Below, piece after piece: positions 55,985 to 64,000 of a stretch of 64,000 nt of DNA. The DNA lies in NCBI RefSeq assembly GCF_002017865.1, contig NZ_MTJN01000002.1, forward strand, positions 3,658,001 to 3,722,000, in the 5' to 3' direction. How positions within the stretch are numbered: the stretch's first letter is position 1; each line of letters begins with the position of its first letter. Source of the DNA: Rhodoferax fermentans. GTDB lineage: Bacteria > Pseudomonadota > Gammaproteobacteria > Burkholderiales > Burkholderiaceae_C. A program made the translations under genes and the position numbers. The notes below the pieces were generated by a model, which saw only the letters and a program-made list of their open reading frames with translations, searched no databases and was not told the DNA's origin.

Positions 55985-56022
55985 GAAACAGCCCTTTCGA
56001 AGTAAATACATTCTTTATTATA

Positions 56023-56041
56023 AATACGAGTAATTCGCATT
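56023..56041. promoter_or_regulatory. Fur box of the tonB operon
   Basis: AATACGAGTAATTCGCATT (minus strand AATGCGAATTACTCGTATT) is a good inverted-repeat Fur site. It lies 39 bases upstream of the small ORF preceding tonB. Confidence 0.8.
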
Positions 56042-56068
56042 ACATGCCGTCCATCAAGCATTTTCTTG

Positions 56069-57220
56069 TTATTTGGTTGTCCAAGCAGCCGACACATCTC
56101 TCTCCGTCGAGAACAGGCAATCACAGCCCGGCACCAAACGGGGGCAACCACACAAAGCCATGGCCATTTCCAATTCATCACGCAACAAACGCAGCACGTG
56201 CGCCACACCCAGAGCACCGGCATTGGCCAGGCCATAGATGTAGGGGCGACCAATCAACACCGCGTTGGCACCCAACGCCACGGCTTTGAGCACATCGGTA
56301 CCACGGCGAATGCCACCATCCACCAACAGGGGCACATCGGCGCCCAGCACCTGGCGAATGCGCGGCAGCACAGCAGCGGTTGTAGGTGCCGTGTCCAGCG
56401 TACGCCCACCGTGGTTGGACACCACCAGGCCCGCCACACCCAGTTGCACCGCCTGGCGTGCATCGTCCGGGTGCATCACACCTTTGAGCAACACCGGTAA
56501 TTTGGTTTGGGACAACAGCCACTCGATATCAGCCCAGCTTGTGGCGACTTGTAACAAGCCTCCACACAAAGCACTTTGCCCCGGCACTTGAGTCGAGGGG
56601 GGTACGGGCGGCAAACCGACCAGATTCACCGCCGACACGCCGGGTGGCAGGCGAAAGCCGACATGCCGCTCTCGGTCACGGGCGCCATTCACCGGGGCAT
56701 CCACGGTCACCACCAGCGCCTCATACCCTGCCCGCTCGGCGCGCTGCACCAGTTCACGGTTAAAAGCCCGGTCCGGCGTCAGATACAACTGAAACCACAA
56801 GGGGCCACGCTCCGGGTCACTCCCCACCGCCTGGGCCACGGTTTCGAGCCGGATGCTGGCCTGGGTACTCAGCACCAAACCCGCCTGCTGGGCCGAAGCG
56901 GCACAGGCGGTAGCGACTTCGCCGTCCGGGTGCGCCATACGCTGGTAGGCCACCGGGGCCAAAAAAATCGGGTGTGCCAAGGTGCGCCCCAGCAAGGCCA
57001 CCCGGGTATGTGCGCCACTCAGATCACGCAAAACCCGGGGTTGCAGCAGCTGTTGTTGCCACGCGACCACATTGGCTTGCAAGCTCAACTCGTCAGCAGC
57101 ACCACCGCTGAAATAAGCCCAAGCATTGGCATCGAGTCGACTGCGCGCCAAAGCCTCGTGGTCTGCCAGACTCACCACACCCGCAGGCAACCCTGCCAGC
57201 GCAGGCGTTTGTTCACTCAT
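56069..57220 (-). CDS. FMN-dependent alpha-hydroxy acid oxidase/dehydrogenase
   Basis: This 383-residue enzyme is of the lactate/glycolate oxidase family. It has [56 protein letters not shown] and the catalytic [14 protein letters not shown] with its histidine and arginine, followed by [18 protein letters not shown]. It oxidises an L-2-hydroxy acid; substrate and electron acceptor are unknown. Its start overlaps the piuC stop (ATGA), so it belongs to the fiu-piuC operon. This makes an iron-related 2-hydroxy acid, such as a siderophore fragment, conceivable. Confidence 0.9.
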   Translation of the reverse strand: MSEQTPALAGLPAGVVSLADHEALARSRLDANAWAYFSGGAADELSLQANVVAWQQQLLQPRVLRDLSGAHTRVALLGRTLAHPIFLAPVAYQRMAHPDGEVATACAASAQQAGLVLSTQASIRLETVAQAVGSDPERGPLWFQLYLTPDRAFNRELVQRAERAGYEALVVTVDAPVNGARDRERHVGFRLPPGVSAVNLVGLPPVPPSTQVPGQSALCGGLLQVATSWADIEWLLSQTKLPVLLKGVMHPDDARQAVQLGVAGLVVSNHGGRTLDTAPTTAAVLPRIRQVLGADVPLLVDGGIRRGTDVLKAVALGANAVLIGRPYIYGLANAGALGVAHVLRLLRDELEMAMALCGCPRLVPGCDCLFSTERDVSAAWTTK

Positions 57221-57897
57221 GTGTCCGCCCAGCCGCGCAGCAGGTTGTGGTAGACCCCGGTGAGCGCGGTGGTTTCGTCACTTTCACCATGTTGCTGGCG
57301 CAGGCGCAGCAGGTTCATGTCCAGCTCAAACAACAGACGACGCTGTTCATCACTGCGCACCATGCTCTCGATCCACAAAAAGCAGGCCACCCGGTGGCCA
57401 CGTGTGACCGGTTTGACCTGATGCAGGCTGGTGCCCGGATACAGCACCGCGTGCCCTGCGGGCAGCTTCACCGTTTGTTCACCATAGGTGTCGGCAATGG
57501 TGAGTTCACCACCGTCGTAATCGTGCGGGTCGTTCAGAAACACCGTGCATGACACATCGGTGCGCACCTTCTGACCATTGGGCAGCGCGCGGATGGCGTT
57601 GTCAATGTGCTTACCGTAGTAGTTGGCGTCACCACCATAACGGTTGACACGGGGTGTGAACACCCGTTTGGGCAAAGCCGCCGAGAAAAAAGTGCTGCTG
57701 CGGTCTAAGCCGCGCAGCACCAAAGCCCGTATCTGCTGCGCGGCCTCGCAATCGTGTGGCAACTGCTGGTTGTTTTTGACCAGCGCCGCTTGCTCACCCG
57801 CGCTGGCGCGCCCGTCCCCCCAGGGCGCGCTGGCCAGCAGCTCGCTCACCTTGTTGACCTCGTCAGGCGTCAGGATATGAGGCAGCGTCAACAACAT
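57217..57897 (-). CDS. piuC: Fe(II)/2-oxoglutarate dioxygenase PiuC
   Basis: This 226-residue PKHX-type dioxygenase has the iron ligands in [12 protein letters not shown] (H and D) and in [20 protein letters not shown] (H). The 2-oxoglutarate-binding arginine follows in that stretch. PiuC proteins accompany catecholate siderophore receptors and affect iron uptake, but the substrate is unknown. It starts five bases after the fiu stop. Confidence 0.92.
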   Translation of the reverse strand: MLLTLPHILTPDEVNKVSELLASAPWGDGRASAGEQAALVKNNQQLPHDCEAAQQIRALVLRGLDRSSTFFSAALPKRVFTPRVNRYGGDANYYGKHIDNAIRALPNGQKVRTDVSCTVFLNDPHDYDGGELTIADTYGEQTVKLPAGHAVLYPGTSLHQVKPVTRGHRVACFLWIESMVRSDEQRRLLFELDMNLLRLRQQHGESDETTALTGVYHNLLRGWADT

Positions 57898-57902
57898 GGT
57901 GC

Positions 57903-60221
57903 TCAGAACTTGAAACTGCCCGTGACTTGCACCAAGCGGCCCGCACCGGGGATGTAATGCCCCGAGTACAGCTGGTCAGCGTACAACTTGTTGGTGATGT
58001 TGCTGACACTGGCCTTGAGAGTGACCTTCTCGTTCATCTTGTACTCGGCCATCACATCCGCCGTGACCCAGCTGGGCACTTCCCAGCCCGGGTTACGGAT
58101 CGGTGTCTGACGGCCACGGAAGTTGATGCCAGCACCCACACGCCACTGGGCGTTGAGCTGGTAGGTGTTCCAGAACGAGCCACTGTGGTAAGGCGTGTTG
58201 GAGGGGCGTGTGCCCTGACCTTCCGAGCCCGCCACACCGACGTCAATCTTCGCCACCGGCATCCACATGTACGAGGCATAAATTTCCCACTGCGGTGTGA
58301 GCCTGCCAGCAATATCAATTTCAGCCCCGGCCACATGGCGTTTGCCCGACAGCGTGACCAGATTCACCAACGGGTCGGTGTTGCGTTCATGCAGCTTGGT
58401 GGAGCGAAACACCGCAACCCGGGTGGTAAAGCGCTGGTCTTCGGTGTCGAGTTTGGCACCCAACTCGATGTTGACACTTTGCTCGGGCGGGATATTGGCA
58501 TTGGTTGCCCCCAGCGAATAGGCATCACCGGAAGTGTTGAACGAGGTCGCTGCCGAGAAGTGGTAGGAATGCAGATCATTGGGTTGGTACAACACACCCA
58601 CGCGTTTGCTCAGTTCAGACACCTTCATCTGATAACTGGCTTGCGAAGCCACGTTGGTGTTGGACAGGTTGTAACTGGTGTAATCGCCACTCAGATGGTC
58701 AAACCGCAGCCCGGCCAGCACTTTCCAGTGTGGCACTACTTCAACCAAGTCCTGCATGTAGGCACCCCATCCACTGGAGGTGTAGTCACTGGTTGTACGC
58801 AGCACACGAGAAGACTCATTCACCCAGGCACCATCGTTGGGTGTCCCCACGGTGGTGGTGGGTTTGGTTGGCACCACACCACCCTGCGTGGCCGAGCGGG
58901 CACCGTAGACCGTCTTGGTTTCACGCGCCACATCAACCCCGGTCAGCAGCTCATGCTCCAAACCCCAGGCCTTGAACTTGGTCTGGTAATCACTTTGGGC
59001 ATACAGGGTGTCCATGTCCTGAATCTTCAGCTGGGTGCCACGCGTCAACACGGTGGCATTGCTGAAATTACTCAGGTTGGCATTGGTCACCGTCGGGCAA
59101 GCCGCGTTAGGGGTGTAAACACCTGCCTGGTTGGTGCTGCCCTGACACAAGCGCACCGTACCCGCCCGCTGATCGCGCGTGTATTCACCCTTGCGAATCT
59201 GGGTTTTGAGCGTGCTGTCGGCATCAAAACGGTGCGTGTGGGTGAAGGTGCCGGTGGTGGCGGTGCCCGCGTTGTAGTCGCTGGCCATGCCGTAATACGC
59301 GGTCGGGTCCAGCGGCAAGGTGGTGGTAGCGCTGGTAGGGGATGACGCAGTCGGTCGAATCCACGGCATGCCGTAGTTCATGCCATTGTTGTTGTCCAGG
59401 TGGTAAAGGCTGGCCGAGAACTCGTCTTTTTCACCAATGTTCCAGCGGTAGGTGGCTGAAATACCCTTCTTGTCCAGACTGCTGCCCGCGCCGTTGTTGT
59501 CGGCTTCGGTGACCATGGTGTTGATGCGCAAGGCGGCATCGTCGGCCGTCTGGATGTTGAAGTCGCCCACCACACGGCGGTGGTTGTGGCTACCCACGGT
59601 CACATCCACCTGGTTGTCACCAAACAGGGTCGGCGCCTTGTTGACCAAGTTCACTGCGCCACCGGTGGAACCACGGCCAAATAGCATTGAGGCGGAGCCA
59701 CGCATCACCTCCATACGATCCAGACTGAAGGTGTCACGCTCGTAAAAAGCCGGGTCACGCATGCCATCCACAAAAATGTCACCGGTCGAGGCCAGCGAAA
59801 AACCGCGCAGCTTGATGTCTTCCTCACCGCCCTCCGCCGCCTGGAACGAGATGCCAGCAGTCACTTTCAAAGCCTCTTTGACGGTGTCCAGATTGCGCTC
59901 ATCAATCAACCGCTCGGTCACCACGGTGACCGACTGGGGAATGTCGCGCAGTTGTTGCACACCCTTGCCGATGGTGGTCTGGGTGGCGCGAACCGAGTCA
60001 CGACCTTCAGGCGCCTGCGCCTTCTCCTTGACCACCACCGGCTTGAGGGTTTTGTCATAGGCCGTGGTGGTTTCCTGCGCCAGCGCACTCATGGAACCCG
60101 CCAACAACATGGCACCAATGGGCAGAAGCTGCGGATTAACTATTGCTTTAGTAGCGTTACACCCTTTTACCATAAGGGCTACAGGCTTTTTATCAGAAAT
60201 TTTTGGATGTGGTTGTGTCAT
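57903..60221 (-). CDS. fiu: TonB-dependent catecholate siderophore receptor Fiu
   Basis: This 772-residue outer-membrane receptor has a signal peptide ending near MSALAQE. A TonB-box-like LKPVVVKEK and a plug domain ([20 protein letters not shown], then [20 protein letters not shown]) follow, and the barrel ends in QVTGSFKF. Its partner piuC marks it as Fiu-like, importing catecholate-type ferric siderophores. Residues 10-29, before the hydrophobic core of the signal peptide, are encoded by a copy of the dispersed repeat. An in-frame ATG at 60173 is an alternative start inside the repeat. Confidence 0.92.
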   Translation of the reverse strand: MTQPHPKISDKKPVALMVKGCNATKAIVNPQLLPIGAMLLAGSMSALAQETTTAYDKTLKPVVVKEKAQAPEGRDSVRATQTTIGKGVQQLRDIPQSVTVVTERLIDERNLDTVKEALKVTAGISFQAAEGGEEDIKLRGFSLASTGDIFVDGMRDPAFYERDTFSLDRMEVMRGSASMLFGRGSTGGAVNLVNKAPTLFGDNQVDVTVGSHNHRRVVGDFNIQTADDAALRINTMVTEADNNGAGSSLDKKGISATYRWNIGEKDEFSASLYHLDNNNGMNYGMPWIRPTASSPTSATTTLPLDPTAYYGMASDYNAGTATTGTFTHTHRFDADSTLKTQIRKGEYTRDQRAGTVRLCQGSTNQAGVYTPNAACPTVTNANLSNFSNATVLTRGTQLKIQDMDTLYAQSDYQTKFKAWGLEHELLTGVDVARETKTVYGARSATQGGVVPTKPTTTVGTPNDGAWVNESSRVLRTTSDYTSSGWGAYMQDLVEVVPHWKVLAGLRFDHLSGDYTSYNLSNTNVASQASYQMKVSELSKRVGVLYQPNDLHSYHFSAATSFNTSGDAYSLGATNANIPPEQSVNIELGAKLDTEDQRFTTRVAVFRSTKLHERNTDPLVNLVTLSGKRHVAGAEIDIAGRLTPQWEIYASYMWMPVAKIDVGVAGSEGQGTRPSNTPYHSGSFWNTYQLNAQWRVGAGINFRGRQTPIRNPGWEVPSWVTADVMAEYKMNEKVTLKASVSNITNKLYADQLYSGHYIPGAGRLVQVTGSFKF
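60136..60193. repeat. Dispersed palindromic repeat, copy G (inside fiu)
   Basis: On the minus strand AAAAAGCCTGTAGCCCTTAT is followed by GGTAAAAGGGTGTAACGC and TACTAAAGC. The order of elements matches the other copies. It encodes [16 protein letters not shown] in the n-region of the Fiu signal peptide. Confidence 0.7.
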
Positions 60222-60351
60222 AGCGTGTGATACCTGGTGGGGTGTTGGCTGGCTAGGACACAGGCACCGCAGACGGTGACGTGGCTTGACTGGCTGGTGA
60301 GGGCTGGCCGCAGGGGGATGAAGGCGGCCGCCGAAAATTTAGTCTATCATA

Positions 60352-60370
60352 AATACGAATCGTTCTTATT
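60352..60370. promoter_or_regulatory. Fur box between fiu and the imelysin gene
   Basis: AATACGAATCGTTCTTATT fits the AATGAGAAT-N-ATTCTCATT pattern. It lies 40 bases before the imelysin start and 130 bases before the divergent fiu start, so it may control both. Confidence 0.78.
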
Positions 60371-60410
60371 GTGAAATATCATACGTTGTTCACTCACCAC
60401 AAGGATCCTC

Positions 60411-61616
60411 ATGAAACTTCACTCCCTGTCTCTGGCAACCGCCCTCGCTCTCGGTTCTTTGACCGTGCCCGCGCTCTTGCCAAGCGCATCAGCCCAGACC
60501 TCGGTCGCCGCGACCAGCAACCAATCCAGCGTGACCCACGCCGCCGTGGTGACGCAATACGCCACACTGGTGCACGCCAACTACCAGGACGTGCACCAGG
60601 CAGCCGTCGCACTGCAAACCGCCGTCAACAGCTTTTTGGCCAATCCCTCCAGCGCCACGCAAGATGCCGCCAAACAATCCTGGCTGAACGCCCGTGAGGC
60701 TTATGGCCAAACCGAGGCTTTCCGTTTTTACGGGGGCCCGATCGACAGCGACAGTGGCCCGGAAGGCCGTATGAACGCCTGGCCGATGGATGAGTCCTTT
60801 GTGGACTCGGTCAATGACAAACCCAACGCGGGCCTGATCAACAACAAAAAATTTGTCATCAACCGCAAAAACCTGATCGCCCAGAACGAGCGTGGTGGTG
60901 AAGAGAACATTGCCACCGGCTGGCATGCGGTCGAGTTCTTCCTGTGGGGTCAGGACTTGTCAGAAACTGGCCCGGGTGCACGCAGTTTTGAGGATTTTGT
61001 GGATGGCAAAGCCCCCAATGCCGAACGCCGTCGGCTGTATCTGAAAACCGTGATGGACCTGCTGGTGGATGACAGCGCCAACCTGGTCAAGGCCTGGGCG
61101 CCCGATGTCAAAAACAACTACCGCGCCAAGTTCGAGAAAGGTGGCAAGGAGTCGGTGCGCAAGATGCTGGTTGGTCTGGGTTCACTGTCACGTGGTGAAC
61201 TCGCTGGTGAACGACTCGAGGTGGCACTCAACAGCCAGGACCAGGAAGACGAACACTCCTGCTTCTCTGACAACACCCACCGTGACGCGGTCACCAATGC
61301 CAAAGGCATCCAGAACGTCTGGCTGGGCAGCTACAAACGCCTGGACGGCAGCGTGGTCAGCGGCCCCTCGTTACGCGACCTGACGGCGTTGACTGACCCG
61401 GCACTGGCCGAAAAAACCTCACAACAAATCGCCCAGTCGGTAGCCGCTGCCGAGGCCATCCAGGCGCCGTTTGACCGCGAAATCATGGGCGCCAAAGACG
61501 CACCGGGCCGCCAGCGTATCCAGAAAACCATCGCCAGCCTGACCCAGCAAAGCAAAGACCTGGTCGCTGCCGCCAGTGCGGTGGGCATCAAAAAGCTGAC
61601 CTTGGTCGAGCCGTGA
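60411..61616 (+). CDS. Imelysin-family periplasmic iron-uptake protein
   Basis: This 401-residue protein has a signal peptide (to about ASA, residue 26). The imelysin/EfeO-M75 fold carries the motif GWHAVEFFLWGQDLS (HxxE) and a later EDEHSCFSDNTHRD. It is related to IrpA and insulin-cleaving metalloproteinase (ICMP); bacterial members are iron-regulated and thought to bind iron at the cell surface. It lies next to a Fur box and in a neighbourhood with a di-heme oxidoreductase, a known pairing for the family. Confidence 0.92.
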   Translation: MKLHSLSLATALALGSLTVPALLPSASAQTSVAATSNQSSVTHAAVVTQYATLVHANYQDVHQAAVALQTAVNSFLANPSSATQDAAKQSWLNAREAYGQTEAFRFYGGPIDSDSGPEGRMNAWPMDESFVDSVNDKPNAGLINNKKFVINRKNLIAQNERGGEENIATGWHAVEFFLWGQDLSETGPGARSFEDFVDGKAPNAERRRLYLKTVMDLLVDDSANLVKAWAPDVKNNYRAKFEKGGKESVRKMLVGLGSLSRGELAGERLEVALNSQDQEDEHSCFSDNTHRDAVTNAKGIQNVWLGSYKRLDGSVVSGPSLRDLTALTDPALAEKTSQQIAQSVAAAEAIQAPFDREIMGAKDAPGRQRIQKTIASLTQQSKDLVAAASAVGIKKLTLVEP

Positions 61617-61655
61617 TACAGGCCCGGTTACCATCGTGGCCGGACTATATGTAAG

Positions 61656-61704
61656 AAATTGGCCTCTAGCCCTTATTCCATAAGGGCTGAGAGCTATTGT
61701 TTTA
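61656..61704. repeat. Dispersed palindromic repeat, copy H
   Basis: AAATTGGCCTCTAGCCCTTA is followed by TTCCATAAGGGCTGAGAGCT and ATTGTTTTA. The arms AGCCCTTAT and ATAAGGGCT are perfect. It lies between the convergent imelysin and cytochrome c genes. Confidence 0.9.
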
Positions 61705-61790
61705 ATATGCCTGCACCGACAAGCGGGTGCAGCTGCCCTGACGCCTTCAGCAACACCCGCGCCAGCTTATGGGCGGGTGTTCAATAGCTT

Positions 61791-62132
61791 CTACTGAAGG
61801 CTGAGAATCCACTTGGCCAGTTTGCTGGCATCGGCCGGACTCACCGACGCATTGGCCGGCATAAACGGCAAGCTGGCCTGACCTTCCTTTTGCCAACCCA
61901 TACCCGCAGGCATTGGTGTGCCTTTGAGAATGTGCTGCGCCAGCGTGGCCTCGGCGTCCTTTTTACCTTTGTATTTTTTGGCCACCGCCTTGTAGGCCGG
62001 CCCCAGCACCTTGGCTTCGACCGTGTGGCAGGCCAGGCAACCCTTGGCTTTGGCCAGGACCTCGTCTGCCTGGGCTGCACCCGCCAACAGCAGACCAGCA
62101 CCAAGCAACAGAGATAGCTTGATTGACTTCAT
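61791..62132 (-). CDS. Small periplasmic cytochrome c, Fur-linked
   Basis: This 113-residue class I cytochrome c has a signal peptide ending in GAAQADE (about 22). The heme-binding site is GCLACH, followed by TVEAKVLGPAYKAVAKKY. Candidate axial methionines lie in TPMPAGMGW or LPFMPAN. It probably passes electrons in the periplasm. A Fur box lies 63 bases upstream, so it may serve iron acquisition with the neighbouring di-heme oxidoreductase. The ATG at 62132 gives the normal signal peptide. Confidence 0.92.
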   Translation of the reverse strand: MKSIKLSLLLGAGLLLAGAAQADEVLAKAKGCLACHTVEAKVLGPAYKAVAKKYKGKKDAEATLAQHILKGTPMPAGMGWQKEGQASLPFMPANASVSPADASKLAKWILSLQ

Positions 62133-62194
62133 TGTGTGTCTCCATTCATGAAAGAAAACGCTCCGTCTGAGCATCGGATAAGCATCTTAGTTCA

Positions 62195-62213
62195 AATGCG
62201 AATAATTCTCATG
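62195..62213. promoter_or_regulatory. Fur box upstream of cytochrome c
   Basis: AATGCGAATAATTCTCATG is nearly identical to the ideal AATGAGAAT-N-ATTCTCATT. It lies 63 bases before the cytochrome c start and 21 bases before a small rightward ORF. Confidence 0.85.
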
Positions 62214-62233
62214 CCGGCGCAGACAAACCCACC

Positions 62234-62368
62234 ATGGAAATGATGGTGAAAAAGGGCGAAAAGATCGAGCGCTACAAAGCCAGCGGCCAGATCGGTCAGG
62301 GTGAAGGCGCCAAGGCTGGCACCGCCTACCGGATGAAGGACGGCGGCATCGTCTACGTGCCGGAGTAA
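62234..62368 (+). CDS. 44-residue ORF of unknown function or gene remnant
   Basis: This frame starts MEMMVKKGEKIERYKASG and ends GGIVYVPE. It is lysine- and glycine-rich, without a signal peptide or membrane helix. There is no clear Shine-Dalgarno. The frame stays open upstream through the Fur box, so the ORF could be the tail of a gene whose 5' part was lost. It could also be a small iron-regulated protein. I do not recognise it. Confidence 0.35.
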   Translation: MEMMVKKGEKIERYKASGQIGQGEGAKAGTAYRMKDGGIVYVPE

Positions 62369-62430
62369 GCCTCGGGTTGACAAGCGGCTGGGTGGCGGTG
62401 CCTGGTCTTGCTGAGCAACCTGGCATTGCC

Positions 62431-62460
62431 TTCAATGAGAACGGTTCTTGTTTGTATACT
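62431..62460 (+). promoter_or_regulatory. Fur box and promoter for the di-heme oxidoreductase gene
   Basis: AATGAGAACGGTTCTTGTT (62434-62452) is a Fur-like inverted repeat. It overlaps a possible -35 TTCAAT and is followed by a -10 TATACT at 62455-62460, spaced 18 bases. Binding of Fur would block this promoter. Confidence 0.65.
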
Positions 62461-62614
62461 GTGGCCAAGCCGCTTCTTGCCAGTTGTGGCCTGCAGACAG
62501 CTTTGTCACCCTCATCACACCCACCCGCATGAAATCTCACAACCTGCGTTGCTGCCCCACCGTCACACCAGACACGTGGTCGGGCGCCGTGCAGGTCTGC
62601 CAGAGTTACAAGCC

Positions 62615-62664
62615 AAAAGTGCCTCTAGCCCTTATTTAAAAAGGGCTAGCAGCTATTTATTTTG
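62615..62664. repeat. Dispersed palindromic repeat, copy I
   Basis: AAAAGTGCCTCTAGCCCTTA is followed by TTTAAAAAGGGCTAGCAGCT and ATTTATTTT. Arms and flanks match copies B and H. It sits just upstream of the di-heme oxidoreductase start. Confidence 0.88.
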
Positions 62665-62685
62665 AAGAACACCAAGCCAGTCCCC

Positions 62686-64000
62686 ATGCCGCTTTCTCCA
62701 ACCTCCGCCGCTCCAGCCTCGCGCTGGCCACTCACCACCGAGGTCCAGCCTCTGCTACTCACGGCGACGCTTGGGCTTCTGCTGGCTGCACCCCTGCACG
62801 CGGCCGAGACGAGCCCGCCCCCCGGAGAACTCACGGGTGGTGCCACCACCGTGTGGGTGGATGGCAAAAACGCGTTCTCTCTGCCCGCCGCCAACCTGAG
62901 CGACGAGGAACGCACCCGTTTTGCGATTGGCAACTCGTTTTTTAAACGCAATTGGGTCGAGGCGCCCGCCTCCACCAAGGTACGTGACGGTCTGGGCCCG
63001 CATTTCATCGCACGCTCCTGCGGCGGATGCCACGCGCTCGATGGCCGCGGCCGACCGCCCGAGGTCAAAGGTGGTCGTCATGAGCAGCCGGTGGGGCTAC
63101 TCATGCGCCTGTCGGTGCCCGGTGTGGCCGACCCGCACGAGGGTGTTTTGCCCGAGCCGACCTATGGCGGCCAGTTCAACAATGCCGCCGTGCAAGGTGT
63201 GCGCCCCGAGGGTGAGGTCACGCTGCGCACCACACCCGTGCGTGGCCGTTTTGCCGACGGCAGCCGCTACACCCTGCAGCAGCCTGTGTATGGTTTCAGG
63301 CAACTGGCCTATGGCCCGATGTCCCCCAAGGTACTGGTCAGCCCGCGTGTGGCGCCCCAGTTGATGGGCATTGGCCTGCTGGAGGCGATTGCCGAGGCCG
63401 ACATCCTGCAAAACGCCGCTGACCAGGCGGCCAGCCCCGGCCCCATCAAAGGCCAGGTCAACCGGGTGTGGGACGCGGTGGCGCAAAAAGAAATGGTAGG
63501 ACGCTTCGGCTGGAAGGCCAATGTGGCCAGCATCGCCCACCAGACGGCGGGCGCCTTCCGAGGTGACATCGGCATCACCTCGGTCTGGGCACCCGGTGAG
63601 GGCTGCACACCGGTTCAGAAAGATTGTTTGCAGGCAAGCAGTGGTGGCCACGGTGGCGCTTTTGAGATCGACCAGCCCACGCTCGAAGACGTGGTGTTTT
63701 ACCAGGCGGTGCTGGCTCCGGTGGCACGACGCCAGATCAAGGACCCGCAGGTGCGCCAAGGCCAAGCGCTGTTTGAGCAGGCCGGTTGCGCCAGCTGCCA
63801 CCGCCCGAGTTACACCACCCACCAGGGGCCCAACCCCAGCATGAGCAGCCCGACCCTCAACGGCCAAACCATCTGGCCCTATACCGACTTGCTGCTGCAC
63901 GACATGGGTCCGGGCCTGGCCGACGGCCGGCCCGACTTTGCCGCCAGTGGCAGCCAGTGGAAAACCCCGGCGCTGTGGGGCATCGGCCTGATCCAGGCGG
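62686..64000 (+). CDS. Di-heme oxidoreductase (thiol oxidoreductase family), partial
   Basis: This is the first 438 residues of a periplasmic di-heme protein; the gene continues past the right edge. A signal peptide (about residues 1-42) is followed by a first heme site SCGGCHALDGRGRPP and a second GCASCHRPSYTTHQG. The family is related to MauG/cytochrome c peroxidases and is often found with imelysin genes in iron-regulated clusters. The exact reaction is unknown; iron redox chemistry is an inference from context. A TTG in the same frame lies eight codons upstream of the chosen ATG. Confidence 0.88.
   Translation, partial: MPLSPTSAAPASRWPLTTEVQPLLLTATLGLLLAAPLHAAETSPPPGELTGGATTVWVDGKNAFSLPAANLSDEERTRFAIGNSFFKRNWVEAPASTKVRDGLGPHFIARSCGGCHALDGRGRPPEVKGGRHEQPVGLLMRLSVPGVADPHEGVLPEPTYGGQFNNAAVQGVRPEGEVTLRTTPVRGRFADGSRYTLQQPVYGFRQLAYGPMSPKVLVSPRVAPQLMGIGLLEAIAEADILQNAADQAASPGPIKGQVNRVWDAVAQKEMVGRFGWKANVASIAHQTAGAFRGDIGITSVWAPGEGCTPVQKDCLQASSGGHGGAFEIDQPTLEDVVFYQAVLAPVARRQIKDPQVRQGQALFEQAGCASCHRPSYTTHQGPNPSMSSPTLNGQTIWPYTDLLLHDMGPGLADGRPDFAASGSQWKTPALWGIGLIQA

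Larger units (their letters stand above)
62369..62685 (+). other. Long leader of the di-heme oxidoreductase gene
   Basis: These 317 bases hold a Fur box with an adjacent -10 box, a candidate 36-codon upstream ORF at 62529-62639, and a repeat copy. The upstream ORF begins MKSHNLRCCPTVTPDTW with a further cysteine near residue 24. It lacks a good Shine-Dalgarno and stops inside the repeat. No other gene was seen. Confidence 0.4.

Noticed and set aside
1..64000. CRISPR arrays, tRNA or rRNA genes, prophage and complete insertion sequences
   Set aside because: No regularly spaced direct repeats, cloverleaf-like tRNA sequences, rRNA landmarks, transposase or phage genes were recognised on either strand.

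Overview
The window is G+C-rich, gene-dense DNA from a betaproteobacterium, most likely of the family Comamonadaceae and close to Rhodoferax. This is judged from protein sequence, gene order and the dispersed AGCCCTTATT/AATAAGGGCT repeat; no database search was possible. It is ordinary chromosome: no tRNA, rRNA, CRISPR array, prophage or complete insertion sequence was seen.

Layout: 1-1.2 kb, start of clpB with a sigma-32 promoter. 1.6-4.5 kb, an acyl-CoA ligase, a shortened YajD nuclease and a LysE exporter. 4.7-11.2 kb, a Fur-linked surface-signalling iron operon (fecI, fecR, TonB-dependent receptor, DUF3649, PepSY, DUF3325). 11.3-17.4 kb, a leftward run alaA, hom, thrC, moeA, moaD, moaE. 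17.6-20.4 kb, Mth938-like protein, Bcp peroxiredoxin and PIN-PhoH protein. 20.5-23.6 kb, rpsF-priB-rpsR-rplI and dnaB. 23.7-30.6 kb, a fused sodium/solute symporter, ppsA with its regulator ppsR, a lone tonB and a GlcG-like gene. 30.8-36.8 kb, a BI-1 protein, a lipoprotein, rlmD, nlpD, pcm, surE and TauE. 36.9-43.1 kb, a redox group: ccoG, a degenerate metallo-beta-lactamase-fold protein, an orphan Rieske protein, a sigma-54 activator and a PAS chemoreceptor. 43.3-48.5 kb, small stress and sulfur genes and a yeiH/LysR pair. 48.6-64 kb, a large iron-acquisition region.

Iron ties the window together. Seven Fur-box-like 19-mers were found. They lie before fecI, in the fbpA/DUF2325 gap (two), before the tonB-exbB-exbD-hemP operon, between fiu and the imelysin gene, and around a small cytochrome c and a di-heme oxidoreductase. 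FbpABC imports ferric iron. Fiu and the FecA-like receptor take up siderophores using TonB-ExbB-ExbD. PiuC, PepSY/DUF3325 and the imelysin/cytochrome genes probably handle iron release or redox steps.

The most unusual structure is a short palindromic repeat present in about nine clear copies. Some lie between convergent genes like terminators. Others have become part of genes: in rlmD, in the fiu signal peptide, and as the Shine-Dalgarno and start of moaE. Other items worth attention are the Fur-linked Cys/His-rich DUF2325 protein, a 24-codon membrane ORF translationally coupled to tonB, and the orphan Rieske gene divergent from a Cys-rich PAS activator.
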